A DNA stretch of 11,064 bases from an uncultured Collinsella sp. (lineage in GTDB: Bacteria; Actinomycetota; Coriobacteriia; Coriobacteriales; Coriobacteriaceae), in NCBI GenBank assembly GCA_902489965.1, contig CABUCA010000061.1, positions 1-11,064 on the forward strand. The letters are read 5' to 3'. The position numbers and the translations under genes were made by a program. Positions 1 to 6,579 of this stretch are shown here, one piece after another. Every line of letters begins with the position of its first letter. Positions within the stretch are counted from its first letter, which is position 1. The notes beneath the pieces are model-generated. The model was not told where the DNA came from. It saw only the letters and a list, made by a program, of their open reading frames with translations, and did no database searches.

Positions 1-47
1 TCGAAGCGGTCGGCCATCGTGGGGTCGCTGAGCAGTCCGTATTTCAC
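1..47 (-). CDS. Possible 5' end of the next cluster gene, cut by the window edge
   Basis: Downstream of hyuA on the same strand one frame is open to the window edge. It could start at ATG (position 17, M-A-D-R-F) or at GTG (position 47, V-K-Y-G-L-L-S-D-P-T-M-A-D-R-F). Neither has a good ribosome-binding site next to it: an AGGAAG lies at 75-80, too far upstream of both. In other genomes hyuA is followed by further purine-cluster genes (ygfK, ssnA, xdh subunits), so a continuation is expected, but too little sequence is present to name the product. It may also be noncoding. Confidence 0.25.
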   Translation of the reverse strand, partial: MKYGLLSDPTMADRF

Positions 48-81
48 CGCAACTACGGAGGGGAATCCGGTGATCTTCCTG

Positions 82-1449
82 TTAGCGGGGGACGTAGCGG
101 CCGGGTTGGGCTCCGGTGGGCTCGCCGTCGCGTGCCACCAGCACGCCGTTCACAAACACGACCTTGGCGCGGCCATGTGCCCCAAAACCCTCGAGCGGCG
201 TGTAGTCCACAGCTTGATGCTGTGTCGCGGCACTGATTGTCCAGCGCGCTTTGGGATCCCACACGCACACATCGGCATCGGCGCCCTCGGCAAGACAGCC
301 CTTGCGCGGGTACATGCCAAACACGCGCGCCGGGTTCTCGCTCATCAAGCGGCACAGATCCTCGGGTCCCAGCTGTCCCTCAAAGCTCGTGGCAATCGCG
401 ACGGGACGATGCTCCACGCCGGGCCCGCCGTTGGGAATCGCGCGGAAATCGTCGCGCCCGCGGTCCTTTTGCCCGTGCAGGTTAAAGCTGCAATGATCGG
501 TCGCAATCGTATCGATCTCGCCGGCCACAAGCGCCTCGCGCAGCGCGGCACGGTCGCCGGCATGGCGCAGCGGCGGGCTCATCACGTACTTGGCGCCCGC
601 AAAGCCGTCCTCGCCCTGCTCCAGATAGCAGGTGTCGTCGAGCATCAGATACTGAGGGCAGGTCTCGACATAGATATTCTTCTGCCCGCGCGCCTTGGCC
701 GCACGAATGGCCTCGAGCCCCAACTTGGTCGAAAGGTGCACCACGTTGACTGGGGCGTCGCCGGCCAGGTGCGCCAGATACAGCAGGCGGCTCACGGCTT
801 CGGCCTCACACACGTCCGGGCGGCTGAGCGCATGCCCCTCGGGCCCATGAATCCCCTGCTCGTACACGCGCTTCTGCAGCTCATTCACCAGCGTACCGTT
901 CTCGCAATGCACGCACAGTATGCCGCCAATACGCTTGAGCTCCTCGAGCACCTCGAGCGTCTCGGCATCGTCCAGGCGCAAATGATCGTAGGCAAAGTAG
1001 GTCTTAAACGATGATACGCCCGCCTCGCGCATAGCCGAAAGATCGGCGCGGTTGCGTTCATTCCACTCGGCGAGTGCCATATGAAAGGCGTAGTTGGCCG
1101 TGCAGGTTCCGTCGGCACGGCGATACCACTCGGCCAAGGCATCGGGCATGGTCACGCCGCGATCAGCCGTCGCGTAGTCCACGATGGTCGTCGTACCGCC
1201 GCAGGCAGCCGCACGCGTACCGGTCTCAAAGCTATCGGCCGTCCAGTCCATGCCGGTCCAGCACTGCATGTGCGTGTGCCCATCGATAAAGCCCGGGAAC
1301 ACCCAACAGTCCGTGGCGTCCTGGACGGTATCGTCCTCGCCCGGCTCAATCGCCGCGGCAATCCGCACAATCTTGTCGCCCTCCATGGCAAGATCGGCGC
1401 GGCGAAGCCCCTGGGGCGTCACGAGCGCGCCGTTTTTGATGATGATCAT
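82..1449 (-). CDS. hyuA: HyuA-type dihydropyrimidinase/hydantoinase, cyclic ureide hydrolase
   Basis: A 455-residue cytoplasmic amidohydrolase, the normal length for D-hydantoinases and dihydropyrimidinases, which open cyclic ureide rings to N-carbamoyl acids. All expected metal-site residues are visible: His58 and His60 in GFIDGHTHM, Lys149 in SSFKTYF (the lysine carboxylated in this family), His181 in VHCEN, His238 in VVHLS and Asp318 in TDHC. The N-terminal strands and C-terminal part (DADVCVWDP, VFVNGVLVARDG) form the usual beta-sandwich of the superfamily. The start is fixed by AAGGAG at 1455-1460, which overlaps the TAA stop of mocA 9 bases upstream, so the two genes are probably translationally coupled. 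In the purine cluster HyuA is needed for anaerobic urate breakdown. The exact substrate here cannot be read from sequence; opening of a reduced purine or hydantoin-like ring is inferred. Confidence 0.9.
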   Translation of the reverse strand: MIIIKNGALVTPQGLRRADLAMEGDKIVRIAAAIEPGEDDTVQDATDCWVFPGFIDGHTHMQCWTGMDWTADSFETGTRAAACGGTTTIVDYATADRGVTMPDALAEWYRRADGTCTANYAFHMALAEWNERNRADLSAMREAGVSSFKTYFAYDHLRLDDAETLEVLEELKRIGGILCVHCENGTLVNELQKRVYEQGIHGPEGHALSRPDVCEAEAVSRLLYLAHLAGDAPVNVVHLSTKLGLEAIRAAKARGQKNIYVETCPQYLMLDDTCYLEQGEDGFAGAKYVMSPPLRHAGDRAALREALVAGEIDTIATDHCSFNLHGQKDRGRDDFRAIPNGGPGVEHRPVAIATSFEGQLGPEDLCRLMSENPARVFGMYPRKGCLAEGADADVCVWDPKARWTISAATQHQAVDYTPLEGFGAHGRAKVVFVNGVLVARDGEPTGAQPGRYVPR

Positions 1450-1454
1450 AATTG

Positions 1455-1460
1455 CTCCTT
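1455..1460 (-). promoter_or_regulatory. hyuA ribosome-binding site overlapping the mocA stop codon
   Basis: On the minus strand AAGGAG lies 5 bases before the hyuA ATG. Its first two A residues are also the last two bases of the mocA TAA stop. Ribosomes ending mocA would therefore finish on the hyuA initiation site, which suggests co-translation of the pair. Confidence 0.75.
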
Positions 1461-2073
1461 ATTGATTGATGCAGTTGGCCACGCGATCAAAATACGAGCA
1501 GGCGGCGATATGCTCCGTTATGCGTTGCTGTCCCTTGGCGGTATCGACGTCCCACAGCTCGTAGGCACGCGCCTCGACCAGCACCACGTCGGTACGGTCC
1601 TTGAGGATCGAACCGCCGCCGTCCTTGCCCTCAAGACACATAAGTGCATCGAGCAGTTCCGCCGGAAAGAGCACCGGGCTCGAAGGCTCACCGTTGCACG
1701 CAAGACGCACCGGATGTTTGCGGCCACACTCGTCAAACGCACGAACCATAGCCTCAAATGAACCCGAACTCACGAGCGGCTGGTCGCCCGGCAAAAAGAG
1801 GCAACCTTTCCAGTTGCGTTCGACTCCCCATGAAAGGCCCGCACGGACGCTTTCGCTGCGCAGCTCGCCGTCGTGCAGCACGCACGGGCAATGCTTGTCC
1901 TCGCAAATCTGGGCGACCTCGGGCCAACGCGTCGAGACCACAACGTCAAAGCCCCGGGGAACCGAATCGATGGTCCGGGCAATCAGCGGCTCGCCATAGA
2001 TATCGGCAAGCATCTTGTTAGAGCCAAACCGCTTGCCCTCGCCCGAGGCCATAATGACGCATCCAAGTTTCAT
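1459..2073 (-). CDS. mocA: MocA/YgfJ-like molybdenum cofactor cytidylyltransferase
   Basis: A 204-residue cytoplasmic nucleotidyltransferase of the MobA/MocA fold. MocA joins CMP to molybdopterin to give the cytosine dinucleotide cofactor used by xanthine-dehydrogenase-type enzymes. The N-terminal nucleotide-binding loop is recognisable as MASGEGKRFGSNKML (residues 8-22), a variant of LAAGxSxRMGxxK. The metal-binding GDQP is at 96-99, GEPSSPVLFP at 128-137 matches the substrate loop of this subfamily, and DVDT (175-178) is the late acidic motif. The start at 2073 is preceded by GGGGAGGT at 7-base spacing; the frame is open 18 codons further up, but that start lacks such a site. In E. coli ygfJ lies in the same purine/selenium-linked locus. 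Its presence implies that a molybdenum hydroxylase is encoded nearby, presumably beyond the left edge. Transfer of CTP rather than GTP is inferred from context. Confidence 0.82.
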   Translation of the reverse strand: MKLGCVIMASGEGKRFGSNKMLADIYGEPLIARTIDSVPRGFDVVVSTRWPEVAQICEDKHCPCVLHDGELRSESVRAGLSWGVERNWKGCLFLPGDQPLVSSGSFEAMVRAFDECGRKHPVRLACNGEPSSPVLFPAELLDALMCLEGKDGGGSILKDRTDVVLVEARAYELWDVDTAKGQQRITEHIAACSYFDRVANCINQ

Positions 2074-2160
2074 GGTGATACCTCCCCTGAAACCATCGTA
2101 CCCATAACTCGCGCCGCGGGCATCCACATCGAAAGCACTTATCCCGCACGCCCGCGATGC

Positions 2161-2200
2161 AAAAAAGGGGCACCCCGCCGATTGGCAGAGCGCCCCCTTT
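2161..2200 (-). terminator. Rho-independent terminator after ygeW
   Basis: Read on the minus strand, a 9-bp stem (AAAGGGGGC pairing with GCCCCTTTT, one G-U pair) is followed by a six-T run (2161-2166). The 20-base loop contains a small inner GCC/GGC hairpin (2177-2186). The wobble pair forms only in minus-strand RNA, which supports that direction. It begins 24 bases past the ygeW stop and lies before mocA, so mocA-hyuA must be expressed by read-through or from their own promoter. I saw no convincing promoter in 2074-2160. Confidence 0.75.
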
Positions 2201-2223
2201 ACATGGCTTACCTCAACCCGGCT

Positions 2224-3426
2224 TTAGGCCTGGAGCCAACGAGCGGTGTTGCGCTCGTCGAGGGCCTTGAGGGTAGCGGCGGGATCGGCAACCTTCTGCA
2301 GGAACATCATGGCAGCGATGGCGTACGGCTTGTAGCTGGCCTCCTTGTACATGCCCACGCGGTGCATGTCGAAGACGTCGGCGTTAACCTCGCCGTGCTC
2401 GCAGGAGACACCGGAGATGTCGGCGGGCAGCGGGTGCATAAAGATGGTGTCCTGGCCGTTGGCAGTCTTCTCCATGAGCTCGGTCGTAGAGCACCAGTCC
2501 TGATGGGTGGCGTTCTGGGCGAGCAGCTCCTTCTCGAGCGCAGCGATGCCGGCGTCGTCGCCCTCGGCGTACAGGTTGGTACGCTTCTCCATGGCGGCAA
2601 ACGGAGCCCAGCTCTTGGGGATCACGATGTCGGCGCCCTCGAAGGCCTCGGCCATGGTGTTGACCTGCTTAAAGGTGGTGCCGGACTCGGCGGCATAGCC
2701 CTTGGCGCGCTCGACGACCTCGGGCATGAGGTCGTAGCCCTCGGGGTGGGCCAGGGTGACGTCCATGCCAAAGCGGGGCAGCAGGCTGATCAGCGACTGC
2801 GGGCAGGACAGCGGCTTGCCGTAAGAGGGCGAATAGGCCCAGGTGACGGCAACCTTCTTGCCCTTGAGGTTCTCGAGGCCGCCAAACTCGTTGATGAGGT
2901 AGAGCATGTCGGCAGAGGACTGCGTGGGGTGATCGGAGTCGGACTGCAGGGAAATAAGCGTGGGACGGTGATCCAGAACGCCGTCCTCGTAGGCCTGCTG
3001 CACGGACTCGGAGACCTCGGCCATGTAGGCATCGCCCTTGCCGATGTACATGTCATCGCGGATGCCGATGACGTCGGCCATGAAGGAGATCATGGTAGCG
3101 GTCTCGCGGACGGTCTCGCCGTGGGCGATCTGGGACTTCTTCTCGTCCAGGTCCTGCAGCTCAAGGCCGAGCAGGTTGGCGGCCTTAGAGAAAGAGAAGC
3201 GCGTACGGGTGGAGTTGTCGCGGAACAGGGAGACTGCCAGGCCCGAGTCGAAGATCTTGGACGAGACGTTGTTCTCGCGCAGCTCGCGCAGGGCGTCGGC
3301 GACGATGTAGAGCGCCTTGAGCTCGTCGGTGGTCTTGTCCCAAGTGTGCAGGAAGTCGCTACCGTACATACCCTTAAAATCGAGGCCGTTCAGCTGCTCG
3401 ACGAGCTCGGTAAACTTAGCGTCCAT
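2224..3426 (-). CDS. ygeW: Knotted carbamoyltransferase YgeW
   Basis: A 400-residue member of the aspartate/ornithine carbamoyltransferase superfamily, close in length to E. coli YgeW (396). The carbamoyl-phosphate loop STRT is at 72-75 inside FRDNSTRTRFSF, HPTQ at 166-169 and HPLPAD at 331-336. The ornithine-binding SMG loop of OTCases is not seen; the comparable stretch reads WAYSPSYGKP (196-205), so ornithine is an unlikely substrate. YgeW is required for urate breakdown in published gut-bacterial clusters. Its reaction here is inferred: probably phosphorolysis of a ureido intermediate to carbamoyl phosphate, which could feed ATP synthesis through a carbamate kinase not found in this window. 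The start at 3426 has AAAGGAC upstream. The frame stays open to 3612, but that stretch is low-complexity and lacks a ribosome-binding site. Confidence 0.92.
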   Translation of the reverse strand: MDAKFTELVEQLNGLDFKGMYGSDFLHTWDKTTDELKALYIVADALRELRENNVSSKIFDSGLAVSLFRDNSTRTRFSFSKAANLLGLELQDLDEKKSQIAHGETVRETATMISFMADVIGIRDDMYIGKGDAYMAEVSESVQQAYEDGVLDHRPTLISLQSDSDHPTQSSADMLYLINEFGGLENLKGKKVAVTWAYSPSYGKPLSCPQSLISLLPRFGMDVTLAHPEGYDLMPEVVERAKGYAAESGTTFKQVNTMAEAFEGADIVIPKSWAPFAAMEKRTNLYAEGDDAGIAALEKELLAQNATHQDWCSTTELMEKTANGQDTIFMHPLPADISGVSCEHGEVNADVFDMHRVGMYKEASYKPYAIAAMMFLQKVADPAATLKALDERNTARWLQA

Positions 3427-3580
3427 GGAAATGTCCTTTCTAAAGATGAAACGATCGCAATGAGTAGATGTGCTCCGGCATGCGCGTGTGGCTAGAACAT
3501 GCAGAGCACCATGACGAGGACCCGCCACCGTTGAGGAAGCATGGGAGATAACGACCGCGGGCCCCAAGTCAACAGGGGGT

Positions 3581-3605
3581 GCCGGGGACACGAGCGTCCC
3601 CCGGC
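3581..3605 (-). terminator. GC-rich stem-loop in the ygeY-ygeW gap
   Basis: GCCGGGGAC (3581-3589) pairs with GTCCCCCGGC (3596-3605) with one bulged base and a six-base loop. It starts 22 bases past the ygeY stop, inside a 201-base gap before ygeW. No T-run follows on the minus strand, so it is a weak terminator at best; partial termination, RNA processing or 3'-end protection are alternatives. The rest of the gap (3427-3580) holds only the ygeW ribosome-binding site that I can recognise. Confidence 0.45.
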
Positions 3606-3627
3606 TCAACAAAATCGAGGAATGGGA

Positions 3628-5013
3628 CTAATCGATCTTGTTGTTGGTCAGACCGGCACGGAACACGGTGGCGTCGCCATCGGCCTGGCTCGGATCGTAG
3701 AGGTTCAGGGCAGCCACATACATGGCGGCAGCGGTGACCAGGTCGTCCTTGTAGGTGACCTCGTTGGGAGCGTGAGCCTGAGACTCGGCACCCGGGCCAA
3801 AGCCCACGCAGGGGATGCCGTAGCGGCCCTGGATGGAGACGCAGTTCGTGGAGAAGGTCCACTTGTCGCACAGCGGGCGACCGGTGCGCTTGTCCATGCT
3901 GGGCTCGCAGCCGATGCGCTCGTCACCAAACATGGCCTTGTGGGCGTCGACGAGGGCCTTGACGTGCGGAGCGGTCTCCTTGTTGATCCACGTGGGGAAG
4001 TAAGCCTCGGTCTCGTAGACCTCGCCGGTCCAGGACGGACGGTCGTACATGTACATGGAGACCTTCACGTCGTCGCCGTACTTCTTGGCAGCCGGCAGGT
4101 TGCGGATCTCGTCCAGGCAGGACTCCCAGGTCTCGCCGGCGGTCATGCGACGGTCGATGGAGATGGCGCAGGAGTCGGCCACGGCGCAACGGCTGGGGCT
4201 GGTGTAGAAGATCTGGCTGACGGTGCAGGTGCCGCGGCCCAGGAAGCGGGCATCCTCGAAGTGCTCGGGATTGTACTTGGGGTCGAGCATCTTGACGAGA
4301 CCCTTGATGTCGGTCGACTCGTCGCAGCCGTTGTTGTTGAGGGCGCGGACGTCGGCGATGATGTCGGCCATCTTGTAGATGGCGTTGTCGCCGCGGTCGG
4401 GAGCGGAGCCGTGGCAGGAGGTGCCGTGAACGTCGACGCGGATCTCCATGCGGCCGCGGTGACCGCGGTAGATGCCGCCGTCGGTGGGCTCGGTGGAAAT
4501 GACGAACTCGGGCTTAATGCCGTCCTTGTTGTAGATGTACTGCCAGCACATGCCGTCGCAGTCCTCTTCCTGGACGGTGCCGACGACCATGATCTTGTAG
4601 CCCTCGGGGATGAGGCCCATGTCCTTCATCATCTTGGCAGCGTAGGTAGCAGAAGCCATGCCGCCCTCCTGGTCGGAGCCGCCGCGGCCGTAGATGATCT
4701 CGTCGGTCTCGTAGCCCTCATAGGGATCGGCGTCCCAGTTCTCGATGTTGCCGATGCCGACAGTGTCGATGTGGGAGTCGATGGCGATGATCTTGTCGCC
4801 CTCGCCCATAAAGCCCATGACGTTGCCCAGGCCGTCGACCTTGACCTCGTCATAGCCAAGGCTCTCCATCTCGGCCTTGATGCAAGCGACAACCTCGCCC
4901 TCCTCGCAGGACTCAGAGGGATGGGAGATCATAGCGCGCAGGAAGCGAGTCATATCAGCACGATGGGACTCAGCAGCAGCCTTGATAGCGTCGAAATCGA
5001 GTTCTTTAGCCAT
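3628..5013 (-). CDS. ygeY: YgeY-family M20 metallohydrolase
   Basis: A 461-residue cytoplasmic M20 peptidase/deacylase-fold enzyme of the YgeY ('selenium metabolism-linked hydrolase') family. Metal ligands and catalytic residues are present: DSHIDTV with His81 and Asp83, bridging Asp114 in GRGGSDQEGG, the Glu149-Glu150 pair in TVQEEDCDG, Glu175 in STEPTDGG and the C-terminal His414 in SQAHAPNE. His201 in HGTSCHGSAP lies at the lid/dimerisation domain. E. coli YgeY is about 403 residues; part of the extra length is a tail after residue 438. Relatives remove acyl or carbamoyl groups from amino nitrogen. Removing a carbamoyl group to produce 2,3-diaminopropionate would supply its neighbour YgeX, but this is inferred. 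The start is preceded by AAAGG at 9-base spacing. A five-codon reading frame (ATG at 5020, ending in TAA) overlaps the start out of frame. Confidence 0.9.
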   Translation of the reverse strand: MAKELDFDAIKAAAESHRADMTRFLRAMISHPSESCEEGEVVACIKAEMESLGYDEVKVDGLGNVMGFMGEGDKIIAIDSHIDTVGIGNIENWDADPYEGYETDEIIYGRGGSDQEGGMASATYAAKMMKDMGLIPEGYKIMVVGTVQEEDCDGMCWQYIYNKDGIKPEFVISTEPTDGGIYRGHRGRMEIRVDVHGTSCHGSAPDRGDNAIYKMADIIADVRALNNNGCDESTDIKGLVKMLDPKYNPEHFEDARFLGRGTCTVSQIFYTSPSRCAVADSCAISIDRRMTAGETWESCLDEIRNLPAAKKYGDDVKVSMYMYDRPSWTGEVYETEAYFPTWINKETAPHVKALVDAHKAMFGDERIGCEPSMDKRTGRPLCDKWTFSTNCVSIQGRYGIPCVGFGPGAESQAHAPNEVTYKDDLVTAAAMYVAALNLYDPSQADGDATVFRAGLTNNKID

Positions 5014-5053
5014 TGTTCATAACCTTTCAAACGAAGGAATCTACCTGTGAGGT

Positions 5054-5080
5054 GGCGGAGCGATACCTATTTACTCCGCC
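5054..5080 (-). other. Stem-loop in the ygeX-ygeY gap
   Basis: GGCGGAG (5054-5060) and CTCCGCC (5074-5080) form a perfect 7-bp stem with a 13-base loop, 7 bases past the ygeX stop and within the 74-base gap to ygeY. No T-run follows on the minus strand. It could stabilise the ygeX end of the message or reduce read-through. Confidence 0.45.
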
Positions 5081-5087
5081 CCAACGA

Positions 5088-6302
5088 TTAGCAAGTGGGA
5101 TATTCGCCTTCCCAAACAATGCGGCGATACTGGTCGGGATCGGTGTCGCCCTCGGTGGAGAAGCAGAGCACGGAGCTCGTCTTGTCCAGGCCGATGAGCT
5201 CCTTGAGCTCGGCGTACTCGGGATCGAGCATGATGGTCTCGACCAGGCCGGTGGTCACTGCGCCGGACTCGCCGGAGATGACGCGCGGGTCGCCCTTCTC
5301 GGGAGCGCCCAGGGTACGCATGCCGCGAGCGGTGACCCAGTCGGGGCAAGACACGAAGGCGGTGGTGTGGTTGCGCAGGATATCCCAGCCCAGGATGTTG
5401 GGCTCGCCGCAGCACAGGCCGGCCATGATGGAAGGCATGTCGCCGTCCACGATACGCGGATCGCCATCGCCGGCGGCAGCACCCTTGTACAGGCAGGCGG
5501 CAGGCGCGCACTCGACCACAACAAAGGTCGGCGGGTTATCGGGATACAGGTTGGTGAAGTAGCCCACCACGGCGCCGGCCAGCGAGCCCACGCCAGCCTG
5601 GACAAAGACGTGCGTCGGGCGGTTGATGGCCATCTCGCGCAGCTGCTCGGCAGCCTCGGAAGCCATGGTGCCGTAGCCCTCCATGATCCAAGACGGGATC
5701 TTCTCGTAGCCCTCCCAGGCGGTGTCCTGAACGATAACGCCGCGCTCGCAGGCGTCGGCCTCGGCGGCCGCCATGCGCACGCACTCGTCGTAGTTGACCT
5801 CTTCGATGGTCACCGTGGCGCCCTCGGCGGCGATGTTATCGAAGCGGGGCTTGGTGGAACCCTTGGGCATGTGCACGACAGCCTTCTGGCCCAGCTTGTT
5901 GGCAGCCCATGCCACGCCGCGGCCATGGTTGCCGTCGGTGGCGGTAAAGAAGGTAGCCTGGCCAAAGTCCTTGGCAAGCTGATCGGAAGTCAGGTAATCG
6001 AAGGTGCACTCGGCAACGTCCTTGCCGGTCTCGTCGGCAATGTAGTTGGCCATGGCAAACGAGCCGCCCAGGACCTTAAAGGCGTTGAGGCCAAAGCGAT
6101 AGCTCTCGTCCTTAACGCACAGGTTGGACAGGCCCAGACGCGCGGCCTGGCCGTCCAGGCGGGCAAGCGGAGTGACGGTGTACTGGGGGAACGACTGGTG
6201 GAAGGCGCGGGCCTTCTTCACGTGGTCGAGACTCATGATTCCCAAGTGCTTGTCATCGCTCTTGGGCATCGTGTTGCTCGCCCACTGGATCTTATCGGCC
6301 AT
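5088..6302 (-). CDS. ygeX: 2,3-Diaminopropionate ammonia-lyase YgeX
   Basis: A 404-residue PLP enzyme of fold type II (E. coli YgeX/DpaL is 398), splitting 2,3-diaminopropionate to pyruvate and two ammonia in the cytoplasm. The Schiff-base lysine is Lys76 in GLNAFKVLGG. Asp123 in TATDGNHGRGVAW and Asp193 in VQDTAWEGY match the two catalytic aspartates described in the E. coli enzyme. QAGVGSLAGAV (235-245) is the glycine-rich phosphate-binding loop. The start at 6302 has AAGGAG at 8-base spacing. It is the first gene after the divergent control region and so probably leads the transcript. All arginine codons I read are CGC or CGT, typical of a well-expressed gene. It is one of the key genes of published anaerobic urate-degradation clusters and supplies pyruvate for fermentation. 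Confidence 0.95.
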   Translation of the reverse strand: MADKIQWASNTMPKSDDKHLGIMSLDHVKKARAFHQSFPQYTVTPLARLDGQAARLGLSNLCVKDESYRFGLNAFKVLGGSFAMANYIADETGKDVAECTFDYLTSDQLAKDFGQATFFTATDGNHGRGVAWAANKLGQKAVVHMPKGSTKPRFDNIAAEGATVTIEEVNYDECVRMAAAEADACERGVIVQDTAWEGYEKIPSWIMEGYGTMASEAAEQLREMAINRPTHVFVQAGVGSLAGAVVGYFTNLYPDNPPTFVVVECAPAACLYKGAAAGDGDPRIVDGDMPSIMAGLCCGEPNILGWDILRNHTTAFVSCPDWVTARGMRTLGAPEKGDPRVISGESGAVTTGLVETIMLDPEYAELKELIGLDKTSSVLCFSTEGDTDPDQYRRIVWEGEYPTC

Positions 6303-6388
6303 ACGGTGAACTCCTTAGGTTCTCTCTTGCCGGCCCCCGCATACGCGTTTCAGCCCGATCCCATTCACACGGCTGAACTTTTATGTGG

Positions 6389-6441
6389 ATGCCAAACAAA
6401 AAGTTTGTTAGTAATGTTCTATCACACTTTTTGATTGGCAT
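6389..6441. promoter_or_regulatory. Large inverted repeat in the ygeX-regulator control region
   Basis: ATGCCAAACAAAAAG (6389-6403) is repeated in inverted orientation as CTTTTTGATTGGCAT (6427-6441): 14 of 15 bases match, with 23 bases between the arms. It lies 87 bases upstream of the ygeX ATG and 139 bases upstream of the regulator ATG. It could be a pair of operator sites or a long hairpin in the leader RNA. The 6303-6579 region has no gene. Confidence 0.55.
6395..6409. promoter_or_regulatory. Candidate operator site 1
   Basis: AACAAA-AAG-TTTGTT is a perfect 6-3-6 dyad. It shares the pattern AACRAA-N3-TTTGTT with the site at 6446-6460, and a TAAT follows both. The two centres are 51 bp apart, about five helical turns, as expected for cooperative binding on one DNA face. 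The adjacent PAS-HTH regulator is the natural candidate binder; this is inference. Confidence 0.5.
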
Positions 6442-6445
6442 ACCT

Positions 6446-6460
6446 AACGAATTGTTTGTT
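6446..6460. promoter_or_regulatory. Candidate operator site 2
   Basis: AACGAA-TTG-TTTGTT is the second copy of the dyad at 6395-6409, with one mismatch between its arms. It lies closer to the regulator gene, whose ATG is 119 bases downstream. Confidence 0.45.
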
Positions 6461-6496
6461 GCCGTAATCGGTACTTTTTCGCCGCCGAACGGTCAC

Positions 6497-6520
6497 ATAA
6501 CGCAGCGACGCTTTCGTTAT
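6497..6520. promoter_or_regulatory. 24-bp dyad upstream of the regulator gene
   Basis: ATAACG (6497-6502) and CGTTAT (6515-6520) flank AGCG-A-CGCT (6504-6512), giving nested inverted symmetry with one extra base on the right side. It ends 59 bases before the regulator ATG, so it could be an autoregulatory operator or a leader hairpin. I could not place a convincing -35/-10 pair for either divergent promoter. Confidence 0.45.
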
Positions 6521-6579
6521 TTGCGAACAGGTGTGGTTTATGGCACAGTGAGCCCAAACTAATTTTTAGGAAGGTACCC

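Noticed and set aside
19..1014. Plus-strand open frame (331 codons) opposite hyuA
   Set aside because: hyuA has all metal ligands on the other strand; the shadow has no domain.
1873..3495. Long plus-strand open frame (540 codons) opposite ygeW and mocA
   Set aside because: It spans two well-supported minus-strand genes and a terminator, and its product is repetitive Gly/Val/Leu/Asp.
3427..3612. 62-residue N-terminal extension of YgeW
   Set aside because: YgeW already has the family length from 3426, where a ribosome-binding site is present; the extension overlaps the intergenic stem-loop.
3541..5022. Long plus-strand open frame (493 codons) opposite ygeY
   Set aside because: It is the antisense shadow of ygeY, which has full catalytic motifs and a ribosome-binding site; the shadow is Val/Gly/Ala/Asp low-complexity, as expected from reversed G+C-rich codons.
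5013..6434. Plus-strand open frame (473 codons) opposite ygeX
   Set aside because: Antisense shadow of ygeX with no recognisable motifs and no ribosome-binding site.
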